DNA of 64,000 nt from Corynebacterium sp. GTDB lineage: Bacteria; Actinomycetota; Actinomycetes; Mycobacteriales; Mycobacteriaceae. The stretch is taken from assembly GCF_030532715.1 (NCBI RefSeq), contig NZ_JAUNKO010000004.1, positions 186,001 to 250,000 of the forward strand. The letters run 5' to 3'. How positions within the stretch are numbered: the first letter of the stretch is position 1; each line of letters starts with the position of its first letter. The notes under the pieces were generated by a model that worked only from the letters and a program-made list of their open reading frames with translations, had not been told where the DNA came from and did not search any database. The translations under genes and the position numbers were made by a program. Shown piece by piece: positions 1 through 9,143 of the stretch.

Positions 1-146
1 ACGGCATCGTTGCACCGGCGGAACAAGATCGCTTCCTTGCCGCAGTAACCAATATTGAAACCCTTGATGACCTCGGCGAGCTTAATATCGAACTCTCCGC
101 AGAGGTACTCAACCAAGCTCCGGCCACGCCGCAGGGGCTGCTATGA
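1..146 (+). CDS. prpD: 2-methylcitrate dehydratase PrpD, C-terminal end (partial)
   Basis: An open frame enters from the left edge (first full codon at 3) and stops at 144-146. The 47 visible residues end an acidic, helical C-terminus compatible with MmgE/PrpD dehydratases. No catalytic region is in view, so the call rests mainly on context: the stop overlaps the start of prpB in an ATGA junction, and prpB is followed by prpC, which is the prpDBC order of corynebacterial methylcitrate operons. PrpD would convert 2-methylcitrate to 2-methylaconitate in propionate breakdown. Confidence 0.7.
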   Translation, partial: GIVAPAEQDRFLAAVTNIETLDDLGELNIELSAEVLNQAPATPQGLL

Positions 147-1048
147 CAAACATGTTCTCATCGGGTGATGCGCGCGAGCGTCGAAAAGTATTTCGCGCGG
201 GCCTTAATTCGGGCAAGATTCAGCGGCTCCCCGGAGCGTTTTCCCCGCTGGTTGCCCGTGCCATCGCCGAAGCAGGTTTCGAAGGCGTGTATGTTTCCGG
301 CGCGGTCGTTGCCGCGGATTTGGCGCTGCCGGATATTGGTTTGACCACCCTGACAGAGGTCGCGGGCCGTTCCCGGCAGATCGCACGGGTCACAGAACTA
401 CCTGTCCTTGTGGATGCGGACACCGGATTCGGCGAGCCCATGAGCGCAGCGCGCACAGTGTCTGAGCTGGAAGATGCGGGCGTGGCTGGATGCCATCTCG
501 AGGATCAAGTTAACCCCAAACGGTGTGGCCACCTTGATGGCAAGGCGGTGGTGCCCATCGATGAAATGGTGCGTCGCCTAGGTGCTGCAGTGAGTGCACG
601 GCGTGATGAGAATTTCATCATTTGTGCGAGAACGGATGCCGCCGGCATCGAGGGCATAGACGCCGCCATCGACCGTGCCAAGGCGTATGCGGATGCCGGG
701 GCGGACCTGATCTTTACCGAAGCGCTGCAGACCGAAGCTGACTTCGAGAAGTTCCGCGCGGCGGTCGATACCCCACTACTTGCCAATATGACCGAGTTTG
801 GCAAATCCGAACTGATTTCCGCGCAAACCCTGGAAGCCATCGGCTATAACGCGGTGATCTATCCCGTAACCACGCTGCGCATCGCCATGGGCCAGGTCGA
901 AGCGGCGCTCGAAGAAATTGCCGAAACCGGCACGCAGACCGGGTGGATCGACCGCATGCAGCACCGTTCCCGGCTCTATGAATTGCTCCGCTATTCCGAA
1001 TTCAATGTGTTCGACCAAGAGATCTTCACGTATAGGAAGGAAAATTAA
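143..1048 (+). CDS. prpB: 2-methylisocitrate lyase PrpB
   Basis: This 301-residue cytosolic enzyme of the isocitrate lyase/PEP mutase superfamily splits 2-methylisocitrate into pyruvate and succinate, the last step of the methylcitrate cycle. The TIM-barrel core shows the metal-binding stretch VDADTGFG and the catalytic loop PKRCGH, both diagnostic of PrpB. Its ATG overlaps the prpD stop by four bases, indicating translational coupling, and prpC follows directly. The length is normal for the family. Confidence 0.95.
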   Translation: MTNMFSSGDARERRKVFRAGLNSGKIQRLPGAFSPLVARAIAEAGFEGVYVSGAVVAADLALPDIGLTTLTEVAGRSRQIARVTELPVLVDADTGFGEPMSAARTVSELEDAGVAGCHLEDQVNPKRCGHLDGKAVVPIDEMVRRLGAAVSARRDENFIICARTDAAGIEGIDAAIDRAKAYADAGADLIFTEALQTEADFEKFRAAVDTPLLANMTEFGKSELISAQTLEAIGYNAVIYPVTTLRIAMGQVEAALEEIAETGTQTGWIDRMQHRSRLYELLRYSEFNVFDQEIFTYRKEN

Positions 1049-2170
1049 ATGACCGAAATTCATAAGGGCCTCAATGGCGTTGTAGTTGATTACACCGCTG
1101 TGTCCAAAGTGGTCCCCGAAACGAACTCCCTGACCTACCGCGGATACCCGGTTCAGGAGCTCGCCCGCTATTGCTCGTTCGAAGAAGTGGCCTATCTGAT
1201 GTGGAATGGGGAGCTCCCCAGCCCGGACGAATTGCGCCGGTTTTCCATTCGTGAGAAGGCATTGCGCCGAATCGATCGCGGTTTGATTGATATGGTGCGC
1301 TCAATGCCGCTGTCCTGCCACCCCATGGACGTGCTGCGTTCCGCCATTTCCTACATCGGTGCCCAGGATCCGGAGGCATACACCAAGGATTCAGATCACA
1401 TTCGCCGTTCCTCGTTGGAATTGATGGCAAAGTTGCCCACGATCGTCGCGTTGGACATCCGGCGTCGCCGCGGACAAGACTTTGTGGAGCCATCCACTAA
1501 GAAAGGCTTTTCCGAAAACTTCCTCGACATGGTGTTTGGCGAAGGTGTGTGTGATCGTGCGGATGTTGAGGCGTTTGATAAGTCGATGATCCTCTACGCT
1601 GAGCATTCCTTCAACGCGTCCACCTTTACTGCTCGGGTGGTCAGCTCCACGATGTCGGACACCTACTCGGCCGTGACCGCCGCGATCGGCGCCTTGAAGG
1701 GCCCACTGCATGGCGGCGCAAATGAGGCCGTAATGCATACGATGCTGGAGATCGGAGATCCGGAAAAGGCGCGCGAATGGGTCAATAATGCGTTGGATAA
1801 CAAGCGACTCATTATGGGCTTCGGCCACCGTGTGTACAAGCGCGGTGATTCCCGCGTTCCCACCATGGAGGCGGCCTTCCGCGAGCTCGCCGAGAAGCAC
1901 GATGGTGCCAAGTGGGTCAAGATGTACGAGGAAATGGCTGCGGCTATGGATGAGCGTACGGGCATTAAGCCGAACCTTGACTTCCCGTCAGGTCCGGCTT
2001 ATCACCTGCTCGGGTTTGAGGTTGAGTTCTTCACCCCACTGTTCGTGATGTCCCGCATCACAGGCTGGACCGCGCACATTATCGAGCAGAATGAGAGCAA
2101 TTCGCTGATCCGCCCGCTGTCCGCTTACAACGGTGTTGAGCAACGCAAGGTTCCCGCTACGATCGACTAA
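1049..2170 (+). CDS. prpC: 2-methylcitrate synthase PrpC
   Basis: A 373-residue citrate synthase-fold enzyme that condenses propionyl-CoA with oxaloacetate. Visible citrate synthase motifs are the GPLHGGANEAV segment with the catalytic histidine and GFGHRVYKRGDSR with the second active-site histidine and the CoA-binding region. The ATG follows the prpB stop without a gap and has a purine-rich AGGAAGGAA ribosome-binding site inside the prpB end. Housekeeping citrate synthases of corynebacteria are longer (about 430 residues), so the length and operon position favour PrpC. Confidence 0.94.
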   Translation: MTEIHKGLNGVVVDYTAVSKVVPETNSLTYRGYPVQELARYCSFEEVAYLMWNGELPSPDELRRFSIREKALRRIDRGLIDMVRSMPLSCHPMDVLRSAISYIGAQDPEAYTKDSDHIRRSSLELMAKLPTIVALDIRRRRGQDFVEPSTKKGFSENFLDMVFGEGVCDRADVEAFDKSMILYAEHSFNASTFTARVVSSTMSDTYSAVTAAIGALKGPLHGGANEAVMHTMLEIGDPEKAREWVNNALDNKRLIMGFGHRVYKRGDSRVPTMEAAFRELAEKHDGAKWVKMYEEMAAAMDERTGIKPNLDFPSGPAYHLLGFEVEFFTPLFVMSRITGWTAHIIEQNESNSLIRPLSAYNGVEQRKVPATID

Positions 2171-2517
2171 AAGAAACTTTCTGCCCAGCGGGTAACCGTC
2201 TCCTCTCCAGCTACCACAGCATCGGCCACAGTCTTCTGTGGCAGTACCGGGTCGTTGGGGAGGATTCGTTGTGGGTCCCCAATCGGGGTTACCTTCACCG
2301 TACCGTCGTAGCGTGCCAGCGCCAGCATTTCAACGTTTGTTTGTTCGCAAACCGCCCAAGTGAACACGCGTTCTGACGCCCAGCCTGCTCGTGCCTCCGC
2401 GATGAGCGCGGCGGGGTCGTCGGAAATGGCGCTGAGGGCAGGGCGATCGTCGATACGGTCGTCGTCGTGGAGGGGGCGCAGGTAGAAGCGGCCCCCATTG
2501 AGTTCCATTGCTTCCAT
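2167..2517 (-). CDS. Conserved hypothetical protein, 116 aa
   Basis: A small acidic protein on the reverse strand, convergent with prpC and overlapping its stop by four bases. The N-terminus (GGRFYLRPLHDDDRIDDRPAL) looks like the first strand of a GNAT-type or macrodomain-free small corynebacterial protein, but no acetyl-CoA-binding motif follows, so no function is assigned. No signal peptide or membrane segment is visible. Codon use matches the neighbours, which supports a real gene. Confidence 0.6.
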   Translation of the reverse strand: MEAMELNGGRFYLRPLHDDDRIDDRPALSAISDDPAALIAEARAGWASERVFTWAVCEQTNVEMLALARYDGTVKVTPIGDPQRILPNDPVLPQKTVADAVVAGEETVTRWAESFF

Positions 2518-2560
2518 GGAGGCAAGTGTAACGCAGTTGACGCGCGTTCAATGGGGGATA

Positions 2561-2587
2561 TAAAAATGGGCCCGCCGAAGCGGACCC
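2561..2587 (-). terminator. Rho-independent terminator of accBC
   Basis: Read on the reverse strand, the stem GGGTCCGC / GCGGGCCC closes on a TTCG tetraloop and is followed by five T. It lies just past the accBC stop at 2609 and upstream of the 2167-2517 gene start, so it separates the two transcripts. Confidence 0.85.
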
Positions 2588-2608
2588 AAAGGTTTGGGGC
2601 GGTGAAGG

Positions 2609-4387
2609 TTACTTCAGTTCCATGAGCACGGCGCCCTTGGAAACGCCCTCACCAGCGGCGCACGCCAGGCCGGTGACTACGCCGTCCTTGTGAGCCTTGA
2701 CCGGGTTTTCCATCTTCATGGCCTCGAGAACCACCACGGTGTCGCCTTCGGCAACCTCTTGGCCTTCCTCGACGTTCACCTTGATCACGGTGCCCTGCAT
2801 TGGGGCTGCCACGGCGTCACCGGAGACGGCCTTCTTGCCAGCGCCACCACGACGCTTCTTGGCCTTCTTCTTGGCGCCGCCATTGCCGCCACCCAAGGCG
2901 AGGTCGCCGGGGAGTGCCACCTCGACACGACGGCCGTCGATCTCCACGACAACCTTTTGCGCCGGCGTTGCTTCTTCCTCTTCCTCGCTGTCGGCGGGGT
3001 CGACGTAGGCCGGAATCGGGTTGTCCCACGCCTCTTCGATCCACTTCGTGTAGACGTCAAACTTGGTGCCGTCGCCGACGAATGCCGGGTTGTCAACAAT
3101 GTGGCGGTGGAACGGGATAACGGTGGGCATGCCTTCGACAACGTATTCGTCCAAGGCGCGGCGTGCGCGCTGCAAAGCCTCGTCACGGTTCTCGCCGTAC
3201 ACGATCAACTTGGCCAGCATGGAGTCGAACTGGCCGCCGATGACGGAACCTTCCACAATGCCGGAGTCCATGCGGATACCCGGGCCGGCGGGCTCCACGT
3301 ACTTAGTGATCTTGCCCGGAGCCGGCATGAAGTTGGTGCCAGCATCCTCGCCGTTGATGCGGAATTCGAAAGCGTGGCCGCGCGGCGTCGGATCTTCCTT
3401 GATGTGCAGCTCGCGGCCCTCGGCGATGCGGAACTGCTCACGAACGAGGTCGAGGCCGGTGGTGACTTCGGTGACAGGGTGCTCCACCTGGAGGCGGGTG
3501 TTCACCTCGAGGAAGGAGATCAGACCGTCGGAACCGACCAAGTATTCGACGGTACCGGCGCCGTAGTAGTGGGCTTCCTTACAGATAGCCTTGGCGGACT
3601 CGTGCAGGCGCTTGCGCTGATCATCGGTGAGGAACGGTGCGGGAGCTTCCTCCACCAGCTTCTGGAAACGACGCTGCAGGGAGCAGTCACGGGTACCAGC
3701 CACCACCACGTTGCCGTGCTGGTCGGCCAAGACCTGGCACTCCACGTGACGGGCCTTATCCAGGTAGCGCTCCACGAAGCACTCGCCACGACCGAACGCG
3801 GCCAACGCTTCACGGGTAGCGGACTCGTAGAGGTCCTTCACCTCGTCCATGGTGTAAGCGACCTTCATGCCGCGGCCGCCACCACCGAATGCGGCTTTAA
3901 TAGCAATAGGCAAGCCGTGCTCTTCTGCGAAAGCAACGACCTCGTCCGCATCCTTCACCGGTTCCTTGGTGCCGGGAGCCATCGGGGCGTTCGCCTTCAA
4001 CGCGATGTGACGTGCGGTAACCTTGTCACCCAAGTCACGGATGGACTGCGGGGAAGGGCCAATCCAGATCAGGCCGGCATTAATTACGGCCTCGGCGAAA
4101 TCGCCGTTTTCGGAAAGGAAGCCGTAGCCGGGGTGAATTGCGTCAGCCCCGGATTTCTTAGCAGCATCGAGAATCTTGTCAAACACTAGGTACGACTCTG
4201 CGGAGTTTTGGCCCCCCAGCGCGAACGCCTCGTCTGCCATGGTGACGAATGGTGCATCTGCATCCGGTTCTGCGTAGACAGCAACACTTGCAATGCCCGC
4301 GTCACGAGCGGCGCGGATAACGCGAATAGCGATTTCGCCGCGATTGGCGACCAGTACCTTAGTGATTTTCTTGGTCTCGACTGTCAC
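2609..4387 (-). CDS. accBC: Acyl-CoA carboxylase alpha subunit (biotin carboxylase + biotin carrier)
   Basis: A protein of about 592 residues joining an N-terminal biotin carboxylase ([14 protein letters not shown] start, glycine-rich ATP loop [18 protein letters not shown] and [14 protein letters not shown] motifs) to a C-terminal biotinyl domain with EAMKMENP, whose lysine carries biotin. A lysine-rich linker (KKKAKKRR) joins the halves. It supplies carboxybiotin to the AccD subunits for malonyl- and methylmalonyl-CoA or long-chain acyl-CoA carboxylation. The start chosen is GTG at 4387 because AGGAGG lies six bases upstream (4394-4399) and the corynebacterial homologue begins at the same place; a longer frame to 4444 lacks this support. 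Confidence 0.96.
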   Translation of the reverse strand: MTVETKKITKVLVANRGEIAIRVIRAARDAGIASVAVYAEPDADAPFVTMADEAFALGGQNSAESYLVFDKILDAAKKSGADAIHPGYGFLSENGDFAEAVINAGLIWIGPSPQSIRDLGDKVTARHIALKANAPMAPGTKEPVKDADEVVAFAEEHGLPIAIKAAFGGGGRGMKVAYTMDEVKDLYESATREALAAFGRGECFVERYLDKARHVECQVLADQHGNVVVAGTRDCSLQRRFQKLVEEAPAPFLTDDQRKRLHESAKAICKEAHYYGAGTVEYLVGSDGLISFLEVNTRLQVEHPVTEVTTGLDLVREQFRIAEGRELHIKEDPTPRGHAFEFRINGEDAGTNFMPAPGKITKYVEPAGPGIRMDSGIVEGSVIGGQFDSMLAKLIVYGENRDEALQRARRALDEYVVEGMPTVIPFHRHIVDNPAFVGDGTKFDVYTKWIEEAWDNPIPAYVDPADSEEEEEATPAQKVVVEIDGRRVEVALPGDLALGGGNGGAKKKAKKRRGGAGKKAVSGDAVAAPMQGTVIKVNVEEGQEVAEGDTVVVLEAMKMENPVKAHKDGVVTGLACAAGEGVSKGAVLMELK

Positions 4388-4562
4388 GAGAGCCCTCCTG
4401 AAGTTTGTGCACCGCGACGCGACGAGCGCCGCCTCTGTTACCAAATGTGCCGCTTCTCACTTGGGGTATGAGGAGCAGTAGAACACCACTCATTCTTACA
4501 CACAAACTTGTGAAACCAAGGCGGGATTGCAGCGAAAATGCACGCTAGGGGGTAGCGCTAGT

Positions 4563-4576
4563 CCCCTGTACAGGGG
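4563..4576. promoter_or_regulatory. Perfect 14-base palindrome upstream of accBC
   Basis: The palindrome CCCCTGTACAGGGG lies in the 224-base gap between sseA (stop at 4612) and accBC (start at 4387), about 175 bases upstream of the accBC start. It could be an operator for accBC or part of the sseA 3' end. It has no T-tract on either strand, so it is not a typical terminator. The regulator is unknown. Confidence 0.3.
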
Positions 4577-4611
4577 TGACTATGGCTCCGACCTGCGTGC
4601 CTGAATGACGT

Positions 4612-5499
4612 TTAATTTGATGTTAGCTCACCGGGGGTGGGGCCGACCGCAATGGGCATCCGGACCATGTTGCCCCACTCCACCCAGGAGCCGTCATAGT
4701 TGCGGATATTGTCCCGGCCCAACAAGTACTTGAGCACAAACCACGTGTGGGCGCTGCGGTCCCCAACCCGGCAATACACAATGGAGCCGTCCGCAACCTC
4801 CGCGTAGATATCCTCCAACTCCGCGCGCGAGCGGAACCGGGAATTAGGGTGTACCGCCAAGTTCCACGGGATGTGCATCGCGGTCGGGATATGGCCACCT
4901 CGCATTACCCCCTCTTCGGGGTAGCCTTCCATGTTGGATCGCTCACCCGTATATTCCTCCAATGTCCGAACGTCCAACAGGGGAGTAGTACCAATGTTCG
5001 CGTGTACTTCAGGGGCGAAGGCGCGCAGCGGGGCGTCGACACGTTCGACCACAGGGTAATCCGAACGGGGGTATTCGGGCACCACGAAGGAGGTGTCGCG
5101 CTCTTCCGCCATCCACGCGTCGCGGCCGCCGTTGAGCAGGCGAACGTCCTTATGGCCAAAGAGTTCGAATACCCACAGGGTGAAGGAGGCCCACCAGTTG
5201 GACTTGTCGCCGTATATAACTACCGTGTCGTCTCGCGATATCCCCTTTGATCTCATCAGCTCCGCGAACGCCTCGCCGGAAATATAGTCGCGCACAACGG
5301 CATCGTTGAGGTCTTTGCGCCAGTCGATTCGGACCGCCCCAGGGATATGGCCGATGTCATACAGAAGCCTGTCTTCGTCGGATTCCACCACGCGCAGCCC
5401 GGGTGTGCCTAAGCGTGCGCTCAACCATGATGCGGAGACGAGGCGTTCTGGGTGGGCGTATTCGGCAAACTGGGGATTCGGGTCGAACGGGGCGGTCAT
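4612..5499 (-). CDS. sseA: Thiosulfate sulfurtransferase (rhodanese), two-domain
   Basis: A 295-residue tandem rhodanese that moves sulfane sulfur from thiosulfate or a mercapto donor to an acceptor thiol. The inactive N-terminal rhodanese domain covers roughly residues 20-140. The C-terminal domain carries the active-site loop with Cys in [10 protein letters not shown], followed by the typical [11 protein letters not shown] ending. The gene order accBC-sseA is conserved in corynebacteria and mycobacteria. It is divergent from the ATP-grasp-like gene at 5658. No signal peptide is visible, so it acts in the cytosol. Confidence 0.92.
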   Translation of the reverse strand: MTAPFDPNPQFAEYAHPERLVSASWLSARLGTPGLRVVESDEDRLLYDIGHIPGAVRIDWRKDLNDAVVRDYISGEAFAELMRSKGISRDDTVVIYGDKSNWWASFTLWVFELFGHKDVRLLNGGRDAWMAEERDTSFVVPEYPRSDYPVVERVDAPLRAFAPEVHANIGTTPLLDVRTLEEYTGERSNMEGYPEEGVMRGGHIPTAMHIPWNLAVHPNSRFRSRAELEDIYAEVADGSIVYCRVGDRSAHTWFVLKYLLGRDNIRNYDGSWVEWGNMVRMPIAVGPTPGELTSN

Positions 5500-5657
5500 T
5501 GAATGTCCTCTCTACGATGATGCCTAATCCAGCTTATTCCTACGGTAACCCACAGGCACGGTTGTGGGTGTGGCGTCGGTTACGTCGCCAGCGCCAGTGT
5601 GGTCTTATGTCTTATTCTTACGGTGGTTGTCTGATCCCCCACACAAGAGGAGAGTTT

Positions 5658-6719
5658 ATGCATAAGGCTATTGTCGTGTTCGAGGTAGAAGGCGGCAGCG
5701 ACAAGCAGTTCAATGGCCACCGCAAGGACACGATGCCAATCGTGGAAGCCATCAAAGCGAAGGGTTGGCACGCGGAAGTTGTGTACTACCGCCCCGAGTG
5801 GTCTGAAGCTTTGTTCGAGTACATCTCCAAGAATTTTGATGCCTACATCTCCCGTGTGAATCCAGGCAACATTCCTGGCGGTGAGAAGGGCTACTTCGAC
5901 CTTCTTACGAAGCTGTCCGACGAAGCGGGCCTCGTGGGTATGTCTCGCCCCGACGAGATGATGTCCTACGGCGCCAAGGACGCGTTGGTCAAGCTCGCCG
6001 ATACCGATCTTGTCCCATCTGATACCTACGCCTACTACGATGTGGAAACCTTCCACAAGACGTTCCCGTCTTCGCTTTCCTACGGTGAGCGCGTGCTCAA
6101 GCAGAACCGCGGCTCCACCGGCGAGGGCATTTGGCGCGTCCAGCTGGAAGATAAGGAACTCGCAGCATCTGTCGAACCAGGCACCGAATTGCCGCTCGAC
6201 ACGAAGCTGCGCTGCACCGAGGCTGTGGATAACCACACTGAGATTCGTGAACTCGGCGAGTTTATGGATTTCTGCGACCAGTACATCATTGGCGATAACG
6301 GCATGCTCGTGGATATGCGTTTCATGCCGCGCATCGTCGAGGGTGAGATCCGCATTCTGCTGGTTGGCCCGCACCCGGTGTTCGTGGTGCACAAGAAGCC
6401 GGCCGCGGGTGGCGATAACTTCTCCGCTACCTTGTTCTCTGGCGCGAAGTACACCTACGACTCCCCGGAGAAGTGGCAGGACTTGGTGGACATGTTCGCT
6501 GAGGTTCGCCCAGTGATTGCTGAGAAGTTGGGCGGCGACAACATTCCGTTGATCTGGACCGCCGACTTCATGCTTGACGACGCCCCGGACGGCGGCGACA
6601 CCTACGTCCTCGGCGAAATCAACTGTTCCTGTGTCGGTTTCACATCTGAATTGGACATGGGTATTCAGGAAATGGTTGCTGATGAAGCTATCTCCCGTGT
6701 GGAGAACAAGCACGCCTAA
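5658..6719 (+). CDS. Cj0069-family protein, ATP-grasp-like
   Basis: A 353-residue soluble protein. ATG at 5658 is chosen because AAGAGGAGAG lies just upstream and the conserved sequence begins at MHKAIVVFEVEGG; an open frame extends to 5403 but would overlap the sseA start. The middle part (KQNRGSTGEGIW, then FMPRIVEGEIRILLVG and a late ILGEINCS-like metal segment) follows the layout of ATP-grasp ligases such as glutathione synthetase. The substrate is not known. A strong hairpin follows the stop. Confidence 0.75.
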   Translation: MHKAIVVFEVEGGSDKQFNGHRKDTMPIVEAIKAKGWHAEVVYYRPEWSEALFEYISKNFDAYISRVNPGNIPGGEKGYFDLLTKLSDEAGLVGMSRPDEMMSYGAKDALVKLADTDLVPSDTYAYYDVETFHKTFPSSLSYGERVLKQNRGSTGEGIWRVQLEDKELAASVEPGTELPLDTKLRCTEAVDNHTEIRELGEFMDFCDQYIIGDNGMLVDMRFMPRIVEGEIRILLVGPHPVFVVHKKPAAGGDNFSATLFSGAKYTYDSPEKWQDLVDMFAEVRPVIAEKLGGDNIPLIWTADFMLDDAPDGGDTYVLGEINCSCVGFTSELDMGIQEMVADEAISRVENKHA

Positions 6720-6732
6720 TCCTGCAAGATTG

Positions 6733-6773
6733 AATTGCTCCCCGCTGCACCGAGTGTGGCGGGGAGCAATTCA
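6733..6773. terminator. Bidirectional hairpin between convergent genes
   Basis: A perfect 14-base stem (GAATTGCTCCCCGC pairing with its complement at 6760-6773) with a 13-base loop lies between the stops of the genes ending at 6719 (+) and 6802 (-). There is no long T-run on either side, so efficiency is uncertain, but position and stem strength fit a shared terminator. Confidence 0.7.
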
Positions 6774-6801
6774 TTGTCCAGGCTTTGCTTTGCGTTGGTG
6801 C

Positions 6802-7488
6802 TCAGCTGTGGGGACTTTGGGCTTCTTGCGGGGTGAGGGGTTCGAGCGGGTAGTAGAGCTGTACGCCGGAAAGGAGAATGCGGGTGCGTGGGGATCCATT
6901 CCAGGTGGCGGTGATGTGGTGTTTGTGCAGCACCGGCAGGATGGTGCCGTTGATGAGCTCGGCAATATCGAGGTCGGTGCCGCCGGGGGCGTGGCCAAAC
7001 GCTAATGCACCTTCCCCAGTCTCGAATATGTCTTCGGCGTCTTGTTGGTGGAAAAACACGTAGCCTTTCCACTGCTGGGGATCGCGGACTTGCAACAGGA
7101 TTTCGTCGTGCCCGCACGTTTGGCAGCAGGCGAAATTTTCCTTGGCTATGACCCCAAGTTCCTCCAATTCTGCGAAAGCCTGCGTGATTGGCATGGGCGG
7201 GACCTCACCGAAGGTGCGCTGCTGTGCGATTCGTTGTTCGATAAGGTATTCCGCCAAGCGCTCGGCTTCCTCGACACCCAGCGGCTCTAATTCCTGGGAA
7301 GGATCGCTCTCGCTAAAGAAGGGGTACTCACAAATGTAATCGACCATTTCGTCGAATTCAGGATCGCCGCCTTGGAGCAGCATGGCCCATAACAGGTCGA
7401 GGAATTCTTGTGCTTGGTCGTCGTCAACGCCGTGCGGCAGACATTCCGGGAGGACGTGTAAGCCTTCTGGCTGGGCGTTATAGTTCAT
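6802..7488 (-). CDS. DUF6891-like hypothetical protein
   Basis: An acidic 228-residue cytosolic protein. The start is ATG at 7488, overlapping the stop of the upstream DUF3151 gene in an ATGA junction. The central CCQTCGHDEI segment, preceded by FAELEELGVIAKENF, is typical of actinobacterial DUF6891 proteins; the cysteines could bind a metal. Function is unknown. It is the last gene of a likely four-gene reverse-strand unit (maf, cyclophilin, DUF3151, this gene). Confidence 0.7.
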   Translation of the reverse strand: MNYNAQPEGLHVLPECLPHGVDDDQAQEFLDLLWAMLLQGGDPEFDEMVDYICEYPFFSESDPSQELEPLGVEEAERLAEYLIEQRIAQQRTFGEVPPMPITQAFAELEELGVIAKENFACCQTCGHDEILLQVRDPQQWKGYVFFHQQDAEDIFETGEGALAFGHAPGGTDLDIAELINGTILPVLHKHHITATWNGSPRTRILLSGVQLYYPLEPLTPQEAQSPHS

Positions 7489-7862
7489 TGCTGCCCATCC
7501 AGCAGGTGCGAGACGCAGGCTGGATCGCAATCGGACAACAGTGCGCGGCAGCGATCATATTCGGAGTCCTCGCCGATGGCTTTCGCGGCGAGGGCGAGTT
7601 GCGCGATGGAGCGCAGGACCCCACGGTTGGGTTCGTGCGACCAGGGCACGGGCCCGAATCCTTTCCATCCGTTTGCGCGTAATGCGTCGAGTCCTCGATG
7701 GTATCCGGGGCGGGCATAGGCGTAGCGCACCAAATCATTGTCGGCACTTTCGGCGAGTAACGCCCAAGCGAGTGGGCTTTCGGGGTGCTCGCGGGCGTCG
7801 ATATGCGCAAGGGTGTCTGGCAGGGTCACGGGCGGCGGGGCTAGCAAGTCTTTATTGATCAT
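7485..7862 (-). CDS. DUF3151 family protein
   Basis: A 125-residue soluble protein beginning MINKDLLAPPPVTLP, with the conserved RPGYHRGLDALRANGW and GPVPWSHEPNRG stretches typical of the DUF3151 family of Actinobacteria. The role is unknown. It overlaps the genes on both sides by four bases, so it is translated together with the cyclophilin upstream and the DUF6891-like gene downstream. Confidence 0.82.
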   Translation of the reverse strand: MINKDLLAPPPVTLPDTLAHIDAREHPESPLAWALLAESADNDLVRYAYARPGYHRGLDALRANGWKGFGPVPWSHEPNRGVLRSIAQLALAAKAIGEDSEYDRCRALLSDCDPACVSHLLDGQQ

Positions 7863-8497
7863 GAGGTGGCCTTTTCGATGTGGACGGCTTGTGCGGGGGC
7901 GGCATCGCGGGCACCTTCGGCGGCACCTTTGTCAGCGATGCTTTGGAGTACCGGCATGCTTTCTTCGGTGAGGCGCCCGACGATGGTGTAGTTCGGCGGC
8001 AGTGGCGAATCCTTGTACGTAAGGAAGAACTGGGATCCGTTCGTGTTCGGCCCTGAGTTCGCCATTGCGACGACGCCGGCGGTGTACAACCCTTGCTCGT
8101 CCGTGCCTACGGGGTATTCGTCTTGGAATGTAAACCCTGGTCCGCCGGACCCCGTCGCCGTGGGATCCCCGCATTGGAGGATGAAAATGTTTTCCGTGGT
8201 AATCCGGTGGCACAGGGTGTTGTCATAGAACCCTTGCTTGGCGAGGTGCTCAATTGTTCCAGCTGCGCACGGGGCTTTCGAGCCGTCGAGATTCAGGGCT
8301 AGCTCGCCTTGGTTGGTGGCGAGTTTGACGGTGACGTTGCCGGTGTTCGGTCCACTGGGCATGGAAACTTCCCGCGCGGCGTTGCCGTGTTCGGTGAAGT
8401 TGCACGTGTTGTCTTTGGGTGTTGTGTCCCCAGGTTCATTCGTTGAGCAAGCGCTCAGCACAAGTGCAACGACGGCAAGGTAGGGCACGTATTTCAT
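7859..8497 (-). CDS. Cyclophilin-type peptidyl-prolyl isomerase lipoprotein
   Basis: A 212-residue secreted lipoprotein. The signal peptide ends in the lipobox LSAC (Cys17), so the protein should be anchored to the outer face of the membrane. The cyclophilin domain shows FYDNTLCHRITTENIFILQCGDP, PGFTFQDEYP and the MANSGPNTNGSQFFLTY core. It would assist folding of exported proteins by proline isomerisation. The canonical phenylalanine of the FHR motif is a cysteine (CHR), and the usual QGGDP reads QCGDP, so activity may differ. Confidence 0.9.
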   Translation of the reverse strand: MKYVPYLAVVALVLSACSTNEPGDTTPKDNTCNFTEHGNAAREVSMPSGPNTGNVTVKLATNQGELALNLDGSKAPCAAGTIEHLAKQGFYDNTLCHRITTENIFILQCGDPTATGSGGPGFTFQDEYPVGTDEQGLYTAGVVAMANSGPNTNGSQFFLTYKDSPLPPNYTIVGRLTEESMPVLQSIADKGAAEGARDAAPAQAVHIEKATS

Positions 8498-8507
8498 ATG
8501 TCATATG

Positions 8508-9107
8508 TTAACGGATCCAACAATCTGAAACGTTGTGCCCAAATTGATAAAGTGCCCGGCGAACCAGCGGGAGACTGAGGCCAATGACGTTGGAGGGGTC
8601 GCCTTCGATGCGGTCGATAAACCAGCCGCCGAGCGCCTCGAGGGTGAACGCTCCCGCACAGTGGAGCGGTTCGCCGCTGTTTGCGTACGCTTCGATGTCG
8701 GCGTCGCTGACCTCGGCGAACACAACGCCTGTGGTTGCCGCTTCGAGTACGCGTTCGTTTCCTCCGGGGGCGATGATGCAGTGCCCAGTGACGAGCTCAG
8801 CGCGGGACCCGGATTGCTGCTTCCAGCGCTCGATGGTGGCTTCCACGGTGAGGGGCTTGCCCTGCAATTCCCCAGGAAGGAGCAGCATGGAGTCGCAGCC
8901 TATCACCACATCATTGGGGTAGCTGGCGGCTACGGTTTCGGCCTTCGCTTGGCTGAGCGCGAGGATTTTCTCCGCCGCCCCCGCGTCGCCCATGCTTTCG
9001 AGCAAGCGTGCTTCGTCGACGTCGGCGGGGTGGACCACAGGTTCGACTCCGGCCCCGCGCAGGATAGCAAGCCGGGAAGGGGACGCGGAAGCAAGCACAA
9101 TACGCAT
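8508..9107 (-). CDS. maf: Maf family nucleotide pyrophosphatase
   Basis: A 199-residue Maf/Ham1-type nucleotide pyrophosphatase. The N-terminal signature LASASPSRLAILRGAGV and the later AKAETVA and GCDSML segments are diagnostic. It likely hydrolyses non-canonical or TTP/UTP-type nucleotides in house-cleaning. It sits ten bases upstream of the cyclophilin gene on the same strand. Position between the sulfurtransferase and acc genes matches the conserved actinobacterial order. Confidence 0.9.
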   Translation of the reverse strand: MRIVLASASPSRLAILRGAGVEPVVHPADVDEARLLESMGDAGAAEKILALSQAKAETVAASYPNDVVIGCDSMLLLPGELQGKPLTVEATIERWKQQSGSRAELVTGHCIIAPGGNERVLEAATTGVVFAEVSDADIEAYANSGEPLHCAGAFTLEALGGWFIDRIEGDPSNVIGLSLPLVRRALYQFGHNVSDCWIR

Positions 9108-9143
9108 GCACGTAGCTTATCGACGCCGCGGACCTCACCCCAA

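Noticed and set aside
2690..4189. 500-codon forward frame opposite accBC
   Set aside because: AccBC on the reverse strand is unmistakable; the forward translation shows no domain and no ribosome-binding site.
5403..5657. N-terminal extension of the ATP-grasp-like gene
   Set aside because: It overlaps the start of sseA, and the ribosome-binding site and conserved sequence place the start at 5658.
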